64,000 nt of DNA, taken from Anagrus nilaparvatae. Its lineage: Eukaryota > Arthropoda > Insecta > Hymenoptera > Mymaridae. The notes beneath the pieces were generated by a model. It was not told where the DNA came from, did not search any database, and saw only the letters and a program-made list of their open reading frames with translations. Location of the stretch: NCBI GenBank assembly GCA_022575985.1, contig JAKSXM010000231.1, positions 9,116,501 through 9,180,500 on the forward strand, in the 5' to 3' direction. Shown in pieces: positions 45,101 through 54,315 of this stretch (position 1 is its first letter; every line of letters begins with the position of its first letter). The position numbers were made by a program, and so were the translations under genes.

Positions 45101-48100
45101 ATTTCTCGTCACCGAGTTCACTCTGTTTATATTTTGGGCATACAAAAATATTGATTAGATAATATTAATTAGATAATATTAATTAATTTCAAGAAAAGTA
45201 TTATAAATTAATTTTTATTTAAAAAGCAACTAATGAAAAATTTTTCCGGCATAATTATAATGGTTTTACGGTTTTATAACTAATTATAGTTTATTAACCA
45301 ACAAAATAAACAAAGTGAACTTGTAAACAATTATTCAATTTTTATACAAGGTGACTACATGAAAATGTATAAAATGTAAAATGTAATAATTCCAAATCAA
45401 CGCTGCAGGCCTATTCTGTATTTGATTCACGCTGTTTTCACGTGAAAGCATGCAATTTTAGGTTAAAAGTACGTGAGTCGAAGGAAATTAGTTATTGAAA
45501 ATGTGAGTTCCTAATTTTAGGTTAGATTTTATTGCGAAAACACTCTGAAATTGATTCCCTTATAACCGAACTTTATTCGCGTTATACGAATGAATGAACA
45601 ACTATATAACGAAAACTTAAAATTCGATAAAACCTTTCTAAAATAGATTTCTCGACTAGGTTAACCCATTTACGCCCAAGCGGACGTTAACGGAAAGTCA
45701 AAAAAAAAAAAAAATAGGTTCCCGTATAGATAGAGGCTTTTAAATTACATGTCTATATTAAATTTCATGCTCTTACCTAATCTGAAGTAAGATTTTACAT
45801 ACAACCCTTTTAAATGCCCCAAAAATAGAGATAAGGGGGGCAAAAGAGGGGCTAAAATAAAAATGACGGAAAAATCAATATAAAAAAAAAAAAATGATAC
45901 CAAAAAACATTTAAATTTACTTATTTGTGCAAAAAACTTACATTTTTACTTACTTACATTTTTTAGGTTTATGGGATATTTAATTGGATTTTAACCCTGA
46001 TATTGCAACTAGGGGTAGTTTTTCCCAAAAACATCAAATATTGTTTTTTTAGTTCCAAATCGGTTCTAATAGGTAAATTTTACTAATAATTCCATTTTTT
46101 GAATTTGTTTTGAGCTAAAATGCTTCTGTGCTCTTAAAAATTACCCTTAAAAGGTAAATATAAGAATAGTAAATTCTATAGGTTCCATTTAGCCCTGATA
46201 AGCTCTATTTTTACGCTGACAGAAGCGTTTTAGCTCAAAACAAATTCAAAAAATGGAATCAGGAGTAAAGTTTACCTATTAGAACCGATTTGGAACTAAA
46301 AAAACAATATTTGAAATTTTTGGGAAAAACTACCCCCAGTTGCAATATAAGAGTTGAAATTCAATTATATATCTCATAAATCTATAAAATGTAAGCTTTT
46401 TGCACAAATAAGTAAATTTAAATGTTTTTTGGTATCATTTTTTTTTTTTTATATTGATTTTTCCGTCATTTTTATTTTAGCCCCTTTTTCACCCCCCTTA
46501 TCCCTATTTTTGGAGAATTTAAAAGCGTGGTAAGTAAAATCTGACTTCAGATTCAGTAAGAGCATGAAATTTTACGATAGACATGTAATTTAAAAGCCTC
46601 TATCTATACGGGAACCTATTTTTTTTTGACTTTCCGTTTACGTCCGCTTGGGCGTAAATGGGTTAATTGAATTAATTGTAAAAAATTAAAAATTCTGCAA
46701 AATATTAATATTTACTGTTAATATATTTGTAAATTTAATTACATCTTTTTAATATTTTAAAATGTAAAGCATCATTTAAAAGCCTCACATAAATGAAATA
46801 AAGAATAAAATAGTCTTTGGCCCCGATACTTTATAGCACTTTTTTCTTTTCTATTAAAAAATTATGTTATATTCTTTTTTGTAAAGCGTTATACTCCACT
46901 CAATATGCGGGTTTTGTTGATATACTAGCCCTCACCAGGTTTGGTCTAGAATAGGTTTTTTGGGTCGTTGATCACGATTATTGAGGTAATTTCTATAGAA
47001 GATAAGGCTTTACTCCTAAATCAGCAATAACTAACCCCGAAGAAAGGTATTTTCGCTATATTCATTACTCTAGATGATTTAAGGGTGAATCTCAAGTTTA
47101 TTTAATATAGGGCTCCGAAATTCGTAATCAGCGACCCAAGAAACCTATATATATTAGAACAAATCTGGTGAGAGCTAGTAACTATTCCCCCCCTCGCCCC
47201 ACTGTAATTGAGTGTTACGACTATTAACATGGAACATGTTTATAGGGAGGGGGTACCTCAGAACTTGAAAATTAAGGGGGGGGGTCAAATTTGTCCGGTT
47301 TAAGGGGGGGGGGTCGAATGAGACTTAAAATAATTTCAATTTAGGGACTTTGAAAAATCTGGGCTTAGGGACTTGGAATAATTCGGTTTTAGGGACTTTG
47401 AATAATTTTGTTTTTTAAAAAAATTCATCTATCATGAAGTTATTTTTTTCACTTTATTATAAAGAACTAAGAACCAAAAATTCCAATTTTTTTCACTTCC
47501 TTTTGTAATTTACTTTATTTGTTTTTAATATGAATCACTCGACATATCCTTATCATATTTTGCTAGTTGTAAATTGTTGTTTTGTCTTTTTCTTTTTGGC
47601 ATGCTTGAATTTTCTGTATACAAATTTTTTATTTTTTAAGGAATCTTTTAATAAAAAATATATTAATAGTTACCGTAATTATAAATTATAAAATAATTAT
47701 TTTTATTTTATATTTTATTTTACTCATTAATATATTTTAATCTTCACTCAGACTTCTCATTATTTATAATGACTTACTAGTTTTAAAAGCACTAAAATTG
47801 AAAAATAGCGATTTTTAAAAAATCATTTTTCACAAATTTTGAATTTCACGCCAAGTCACGTGACCAAATGAAAATCTGACTTAAAATTCGGATTTAGCGA
47901 GAAATTTTACATAAGGATACCAATTTTCGTAAATGGTTTCTAAGATATCCCATTTTAAAGATAAAGATTAAAATTGACTTTTTTTAAAAAACCCTAAAAA
48001 TAAGACTCTGACTTTAATTATCATATCTGCTAAACAAATAATTATAAAAAGACGAGTAAAAATTTTTTGGAAACTAAGGGCTTCCCCTTAGTCATCACCC

Positions 48101-51100
48101 AAAAAAATGATTTCATATGCTGAAAGTATATGAAAAAACATACAATTTGAGACCATCAGGATGAAAATTGAGCTGTCTGCAGCTGAGGCATATTAGCTAG
48201 AAAAGGCAAAGCAAGAAAGTTGATTTTCTCGCGCATGCGCAGTTCGAAAAAAAATTTGGACCCCAGAATCGAATTCTACGGGAAATTTCCTATGGGGTAC
48301 TATAAGGAAAAAAAAAGTTTTACTGTAAAGTGCGCGTTTGCGAGAAAAATTAATGAACATAAATTTCTCAAAAATGAAAAATTTCAAAAAATTGAAAAAA
48401 ACAAAAATCGCTGTAAAAAATAGAGGATTGGTTCTAAAATGCTAAAAATTGGGGAAAATTATTATTTTTATATATGCTTTCGACCAAACATACTTTGGAG
48501 TACATTTTGAGACCCGACCATGCAAAGTCATATACAGTTCACAAATATTAACCCATGTAAGTTATGATTATTTTACAAAAAAAAGCAAAATATACAACCC
48601 CTAGGAATGATAAACACCCCCTTATTTTATTTCTTGAATAAATTAACATTAAATTTAAGGGTTGAAATAAAATAAGGGGGTGGTTATCATTCCTAGGGGT
48701 TGTATATTTTGCTTTTTTTTGTAAAATAATCATATCTTACATTAAATATAAGCAATAACTTTGTTAAACATCAAATTTAACAAATCATACTATTTTTTTG
48801 TGATATTTGGGGTAGTTCAACCCTTATTTTGGGTTAATTGAAACCTTAATGTAAGGGTTAAACGGGAAGAAAATATTTTATTTGCATATAATATGCAATC
48901 AGTAAATCAAAATTTTAGATAACTAACTAAGATAACATTTTTCCATTGGTTTTTTATGAATTTTTAGCGAAAAATTGGGAAAATTAACCTAAAAAAAGGG
49001 TGTTTTTCGCCAATTTAAGGGTTTTCAACACATTTTTATGTTCTGGAACTATAATTTTTGAAACCAGCAACAAAAAAAACGTATCCCTAGGAATATTTAA
49101 AGCCTTTTAAGAAATTTTTGTGAATCCACTGTGAGCTGCCCTCGTTTTTCAATTTTAAAAAAGCTTCTAGAGACTTGCGCAACCTCTAAAACGTCACCAA
49201 ATGAGCTCAAATTTGCCATGGTATCTTGTTATCATGTGTACAATAACATACTCCATGAAGAGCTAATTTCAAGCACTTTTCTTTTTTTTTTTTAAATCAC
49301 CCTATTGTAGAGCTTAATAGCCCAATGAGATTCATCTATTTTTTTTTAACTTAGAGCAAATAAAATGGGCTGTAAGAGCAAAAATCGAGTTATAAAATAA
49401 TATTATTAATAATACATTAAAAAATCATTTGCAGTGTAATGGATTTGGCAGACGAATATGGGAGTCTCAAGCAGAATGTTGCAGTGTCGTTATGACATAT
49501 TTAAGTCACGATGGGGAAGAAGGTTACCCAGGTGCTGTTTTAACCACTGTTAAATTTAAATTAACAAACGATAATAAACTTGAAATAAATATGAACGCAA
49601 TTTCTACGAAAAAAACCATTGTCAATCTCTCATATGGAACATATTTTAATCTTGCTGGACACGTAAAATAATTATTTATTTTGAATTTCAGTAGTCTCTC
49701 CCTAATCATTATGATTTTTGTTACTCATAAGGCGTGTGGACCAAAAAAGCTTGCATTTAATTAGGTCTGTTCTTTTTGTTCCGAAAAAGTAGAACTGGAG
49801 TTAAACAGAGAAAAAAAATGCGCGCTCATTTGAAACATTTTGTAGGTTAAATTGTATATTTTTATTTAAATTTTTATTAATTTTTTTTATTTTAAATAAT
49901 AGGTTATTTACTACTATTGATAAAAAGCTATATTAAACATGTTTTGACATTTAATTATCAGTAAAAAAATTTTACCCCAAAAAAATGTTTTGCTTTTTGA
50001 ATTACCGTGAAAAAGAACGCTCGTTCTGGCGCGTTTTGATTAGTTTTACCCCAGTTTTGCTCCAGGTTAACTTTTTTGTAACAAAAAGAACAGACCTATT
50101 GTATGACATTACAGAGTTCAAAATATTTTTACAGTAGTTAATAAAATAATACGTTTTCAAGAATGAATGTCTTTCCCTATGTTTTAATATGAGTAACATT
50201 GGATGTGATAACTATGTAAAATCTATGCAAATTCACAATTCAATATTTTATTTTTCAGTTCCTCACCAATTTTATATTACTCAATATTAAATATTGTTAA
50301 AAAATTTTTTTTGTAGAGCTTTTTAAGTATTACAGAGGGATTACTGTACATTTTAATTTCTCAATTTTTTGAAACATAAGTTTTTACTTTTTTTTTATAA
50401 TTCAGGATCGAGGTGAACACGAAATGAAAGATCATAAAATATCTTTAAACTGCGATAAATGGACTGTTTCACATTTTGATGATCCAGTACCGCTTGGTTG
50501 TATAAGAAATGTCGGTGGAACCGTTATGGATTTCAGAGTGCCACGTTTATTTAAAGAAATTATCGATAATGTAAGTATTTGAAAATAATAAATTGGGAGT
50601 GATAACTCACTGATAAACGTGTCCAAAGTTATAAGATATTCTTTTTTTTGATAACATTAAATTACTAAAAACCTTGTATACATAGTTACTCAAAAATAGT
50701 ATATCTTATATTATGCTCTAAATATTTGAAAATTTATTTTTGTATGTGTGTCCAATAAAATGATCAAATAAAAATTAGAGGGAGTACGATATCCTGAGAA
50801 AACGAAACAGCAAAAAATCAAGATTTAGGTGATTTTTAAAAATATAAAAAGTTAATTTTTAATGGATTTTTCGAAAGTTTGTCGGCCTAAAAATTAATTA
50901 TTTACTATATTTTTAGTACTATTCTATTTATTCTAAGAAAATTAGTCTGATTCGTGCGGTTTCAGAGGATAAATGTCAATAAAAATCATAATTCAGGGGC
51001 ATTTTAATAAACTTTTTATTTGTTTTTTTTTAAACTTTTGGGTTTCAAAATGCAAGATTCTCGTGTAAATCAATACAAAGAAGTATTACTCCTAATAAAA

Positions 51101-52787
51101 TGATTGAATAAATTTAAAAAAGATGAGATTGTCTTAAAAAGAAAATCATAATTTTGATTTTTAGATTTCAGGGCCTTCTGAGTTAATTGCTTGCAAAAAT
51201 TTTAGATATCTCAAAAATTATAATCTAATAATAAAATTTTTCTAATAACCTTGATCTTAAAAAAATTTTCGCATTGTACTTTAATTTCTGATTCGCTTAA
51301 TTAAGAAAAATTTGCAAGATAGAAATATTTCAAGTAAAGAGAAAACTTTCATGCAAAGCAATATTTACCATATTTTGCAATTTATTTTTTTAATTTTTAA
51401 ATTTCAGGGTCTAAAATCATTATTTTGATAATTTGAAAAATGTTTCGATCTTTTAATAATTCTTTCGATTTGATCTTTTCAGTTATCAATAAGAATTAAA
51501 AGATATAAATCAAACAATGAAACATCTATTGAATATCTATATTGATAAGTATTTCTCTTTCATAAATAAACTCCGTTTTATTTCTGTTTCAATTGATTTT
51601 CATGTTGTAAAAAATATTCTTTCTATAAGTTTTAACGTCTGTGAAATTAAATAATCTATGAATTATTATACGACCTAAAAAATATTAAATACCTATACTT
51701 AATAAATTTTTGACTAGTTCAAGATGCTTGTTTTAAGCTAAATCAGTATTTTAAAACTTTCCAAATGTTACTAAAATTACAAAATTATTTCATTAAATTT
51801 GTTAAAGTTAATCTATTAAGTTTAACTTATCAATTGATTAATTAGCTCTTATTTAATCATAGTTTTATTTATCGAATTTCATAATTCAAATTTTAGAATT
51901 AGGCAGTGCGCGCATTTTCTTAGCAGTCAATAATATCAAGAATAAATACTACAGAATGGCGATATTTAGAAAAATAAAATTTTAGGCATTAATTTGTTTT
52001 AAACAATTCAATAAATATTAACTAGGTGTTTAAAAAATGATTTTAATTATTTGTTTTAAAGGTTCCAGGTCAATATGGTTTTGATCACAATTTTTGCGTT
52101 GCAAGGAACGACAAAGAAGATATGAATTTTATTGCCAGAGCATATCATGCATTTAGTGGAAGGTAGAAGAAAGTATAAATTTAATATTATACAATTATAC
52201 ATTTTTTTATTTTTATCATATTGTACAGATATCTTGAAGTTTATTCAGATCAACCTGGGGTCCAACTTTATACTTGTGGTCGATTCCCACCTTTTATTAA
52301 GGCCAATTCAAATGATGCAACGCCCAATAGATCAAATCCAAGTTTTGAAAATTACCAGACCGATGAGGTCAGTTCTCAAGAATTACCTTTTGATGATAAA
52401 AATAATAATTGTAAATGTAGTGATGATGGTACAAATAATTCAAAAGATATGGAATGTGAAAATTACAAAAGTGAAGAATTGGATTTTATACCTGGTAAAA
52501 AAGGAGCTCAATATAAAAAATTTGGAGCTTTTAGTATCCAACCTCAGAATTATCCAAATTCTATTAATGTTGTAAGAAGTTATAAAACGCATAATAAGTC
52601 TTTTCATATAATCTCTTCTCAGATAATAGCAGAGGTTTCTTGAAAATTTTTACAATTATTTAAAATTAATGACTATATGTTTTAATAATTTTAGCCTACT
52701 TTTCCTTGTGCAATTTTACACCCAGGACAGATTTATAAACACAATTTGTGTTATAAATTTGGGATTCATCTTGGAGGCTACCTTTGA
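39149..52787 (+). CDS. aldose 1-epimerase (galactose mutarotase)-like protein, likely pseudoenzyme, 8 exons
   Basis: Spliced from exons 39149-39212, 39407-39679, 39773-39915, 49435-49662, 50406-50570, 52062-52162, 52229-52571 and 52695-52787, all with GT..AG borders and matching phases, giving 469 codons plus stop. Family members interconvert alpha and beta anomers of galactose or glucose in the cytosol. Recognisable blocks: VIITYGASIVSIKCPD, GCILGRCANRI (substrate Arg), HHLHGG (substrate His), SHDGEEGYPGA, TYFNLAGH, GTVMDFRVP, YGFDHNFCV (substrate Asp) and PQNYPNSINV. The catalytic acid His of NHSYFNL is replaced (SYGTYFNL), and the catalytic base Glu of the LEPQ motif is Gln (SIQPQ). Length exceeds the usual 340-380 because of Ser/Asn/Asp-rich inserts in exons 2 and 7. 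Exon borders and frame are intact, so selection for some non-catalytic role, or very recent loss, is likely. Exon 1 (ATG at 39149) is the least certain. Confidence 0.85.
40612..41055 (+). repeat. dispersed repeat family, copy 2 (left arm of hAT-like element)
   Basis: Same ordered motifs as 28921-29430 (TGTACTCCAAAGTATGTTTG to TTTTTTCATATACTTTC), forming the inner half of the element's left arm. An 84-codon frame at 40796-41050 is repeat sequence. Confidence 0.8.
41385..43740. repeat. ~139-bp satellite array (about 17 units)
   Basis: Each unit reads TAGGTTTTTTGGGTCACTGA, ACACGAATATGATATCGGG, TTTTAACGAAAATGATT, then the hairpin GTTGCCCACAATAGGCAAC, CTTCAGGTTAATTTTTGGG and AAATAGATCTTTTTTTG. 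Unit starts fall every 137-141 bases (for example 41539, 41681, 41817, 41955, 42095, 42233, 42372, 42512, 42650, 42787). Sequence from about 41825-42755 is repeated almost exactly 968 bases later (42793-43723), a seven-unit higher-order repeat. In-frame peptides here (GFNENDLVAPNRQLQVNF and kin) reflect the array only. Confidence 0.9.
44180..44435 (+). other. exon-like fragment, product not recognised
   Basis: A strong 3' splice-site-like tract (T-rich, then TTTTAATTTTAG ending at 44180) is followed by an open stretch LKAAYRVMDAFCKLADEHKS that looks coding in residue composition, unlike the surrounding repeats. The frame runs to 44435, but the later part resembles non-coding sequence and merges with the inverted satellite. 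It lies between the two satellite blocks inside the hAT-like element. It could be a host exon captured by the element. I do not recognise the protein. Confidence 0.35.
44430..44835 (-). repeat. ~139-bp satellite, three units in inverted orientation
   Basis: Reverse-complement units (TGACCCAAAAAACCTACTGG, GTTGCCTATTGTGGGCAAC, AAAGATCTATTTAAAAATAC) recur at ~135-bp spacing. Together with the forward array they form a large inverted pair around 43740-44430. The 121-codon minus-strand frame is satellite translation. Confidence 0.85.
44836..45660. other. spacer within the hAT-like element
   Basis: A GC-richer start (GGGGAGGGGGAAATTGGGGG near 44841) includes an uncalled 79-codon frame at 44854-45093 with no family resemblance. 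The rest is AT-rich and unassigned. Confidence 0.4.
45665..46662. mobile_element. piggyBac-like foldback element (998 bp)
   Basis: It starts CCCATTTACGCCCAAGCGG and ends with the exact complement CCGCTTGGGCGTAAATGGG. TTAA lies immediately outside both ends (45661-45664 and 46663-46666). CCC after TTAA fits piggyBac termini. The arms are ~480 bp each around a centre near 46165, so the whole is almost one palindrome. No transposase. Nested inside the hAT-like element. Confidence 0.85.
46915..47170. repeat. diverged relatives of the 141-bp satellite
   Basis: TAGGTTTTTTGGGTCGTTGA at 46951, CTAACCCCGAAGAAAGGTAT and TTCGCTATATTC copy the 11.5-12.7-kb satellite. A second, inverted box AGCGACCCAAGAAACCTAT lies at about 47129. 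Two old units in opposite orientation. Confidence 0.6.
47228..47410 (+). repeat. diverged copy of the giant-arm G-rich block
   Basis: TAACATGGAACATGTTTATA followed by GGGAGGGGGTACCTCAGAAC and two G-runs (GGGGGGGGTC) matches 36040-36200 in the same orientation, then degenerates into repeated TTAGGGACTTTGAATAATT. Confidence 0.75.
47411..48104. other. AT-rich spacer with a piece of the dispersed repeat family
   Basis: AT-rich. 47785-47885 repeats 29385-29490 (AAAATTGAAAAATAGCGATT, GCCAAGTCACGT) in the same orientation. Nothing else recognised. Confidence 0.5.
48105..48552 (-). repeat. dispersed repeat family, copy 3 (right arm of hAT-like element)
   Basis: Reverse complement of 40612-41055 with the same motifs (GCGCATGCGCAG, AGTGCGCGTTTGCGAG). 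It forms the inner half of the right arm. Overlapping 64- and 67-codon frames on both strands are repeat sequence. Confidence 0.8.
48555..48742. mobile_element. nested 188-bp foldback in the right arm
   Basis: ATGTAAGTTATGATTATTTT faces AAAATAATCATATCTTACAT, with ~80-bp arms that include ACAACCCCTAGGAATGATAA. It interrupts the right arm at the point matching 40610 in the left arm, where no insert is present, so it arrived after the arms were formed. Confidence 0.8.
50571..52061. other. intron 5 of the mutarotase-like gene
   Basis: 1491 bases of AT-rich sequence between GTAAGT and TTTTAAAG. I see no insertion or ordered repeat in it. Smaller introns: 39213-39406, 39680-39772, 49663-50405, 52163-52228 and 52572-52694. 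Confidence 0.7.
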
Positions 52788-54315
52788 AAATTGAAGAGAA
52801 GAATCAAACAAAAAAATGGCGGGTGAAACATTCGTGACAAAAGAAATTATTTGCGATATGTAAATGTGTGTATGTGTGTGTGTGAGTTTCTTTAGTATTC
52901 ATATTTTTTTTTTTATTATTTTAATTTTTAATTTGATTATCAAAAGATTGAAAGTATGAATCTGGACCAAGTTCTTTACTATGGTCTAGACTCTGGTTTG
53001 AGAGTAAATAATAAAAATAATAAACGAGAATAATAAATGTGATTCTTAAATATATGATACTTGAAAAATAAAAATCAATGAATCATTAAAAATTAATAAA
53101 GCAACCAGATTATTATTATATTGAGAAATTTGTCCTTTGCTCTGTATTAATTGAAAATTAATATTACATGTCATTCATCATGTTTTGGTCTCAGAAAGTT
53201 CTTTGAAACTGTTAAATAGTTATAAAAAAATCGTTATTAGAATTAACATGTAAAATTTTGAGCAATTGGCGTAAAGCCTACAAAAAGTTAATTTAAAAAA
53301 AAAATTGATTTTAACTGAAAGAAAATTTAATTTTCTTTGTCCTGAATATAAAATTGTTTAATTTTTTAAATCTAATTTACTAAAAAGTTATAAGTTTTTG
53401 AAAAAAAAAAGGACGATCTCAGTTTTAAACCTAATTATCAATTTTAGCATATTTTATTAATTATTTTAATAAATTAGATTTAAAAAATTCAACAATTTTG
53501 TGTTCGCGACAGAGAAAATGAAATTCTCTTTTAGGTGATTACAACATTTTTTGCATTAACTTTTTATTATACTTATTTATTTTTGCAAAGCGCACAAATA
53601 GCGCAAAATTTTACTTGTTATTGTATTTTTTTTTCTTTTTAAATTGCATATTATATTCATGTGTTTAAGTTTATATTAGAGAAAAACAAAATATCGTAAT
53701 TTTTTCAGAATTTTCATAATATACGAATCCCATTTTAAGGTATACTGATCTTTATAAAAGCGTTTTTTTGGTGTTTTTTTGAAATATATTTTTCTTAGGT
53801 TCTTTATCAGATATTGTAATACATTTTTTTTCTAATTCTTTAACAAACATAGAATTAAAAAACAATTAAATAAATAAAATTTTACGATCGTGCAAGTTAT
53901 AGGTGGCACCAAAGTGAAATCCTCAAAAAACAACTTGCGGACAGTTAATCTCTGGATTTACTGCGCCGGTTTCGATAAACTTTAGTTGCATTTAATGGCA
54001 TTTATTGAAGTATTCTTCATTAGAATTCACCTCACTTTGCAAAAAAAATTGCTTTAAATTTTTTTTATTTTTTTTTTGATTGAGGTGAATTCCAAAAGGC
54101 AAGAAGTCTTTCTTTAAAATTCTTTTTACTTTTTTTACGCCTTTATAAAGTTCAGTAATACATTAACTTGAAGTCAAGAGTAACACCTACATACTTATAT
54201 ATAATTTCTCTCTATTTATTATTGTGTTATCTATACTTATATTTATGCTGTAATTATCAGGAACACTGTCATCAGCACAGTACCCGAAGGTCATATGACC
54301 AATATTATATACAAT
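52788..54315. other. 3' flank of the mutarotase-like gene and spacer
   Basis: Several AATAAA-type signals at about 53008-53036 could end the transcript. A short TG microsatellite sits at about 52866-52886. An imperfect inverted pair occurs around 53340-53520 (AATTTAATTTTCTTTGTCCTG against GACAGAGAAAATGAAATTCTC). Otherwise unassigned AT-rich DNA. Confidence 0.45.

Larger units (their letters stand above)
40052..49304. mobile_element. 9253-bp hAT-like element in the mutarotase intron
   Basis: The ends are TAGGGTGATT and AATCACCCTA. The 8 bases TTGTAGAG occur just outside at 40044-40051 and 49305-49312. An 8-bp duplication and TAGGG-type ends are the hAT signature. The arms are long: about 40052-41055 is inverted at about 48105-49304 (the right arm carries a nested 188-bp foldback). 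The interior holds a satellite array in both orientations, an exon-like fragment, a piggyBac-like foldback and other repeats. There is no transposase. Without it, intron 3 would be ~260 bp, like its neighbours. Confidence 0.8.

Noticed and set aside
52132..52575. 147-codon open frame overlapping mutarotase exons 6 and 7
   Set aside because: It reads through intron 6 out of frame with the conserved family motifs.
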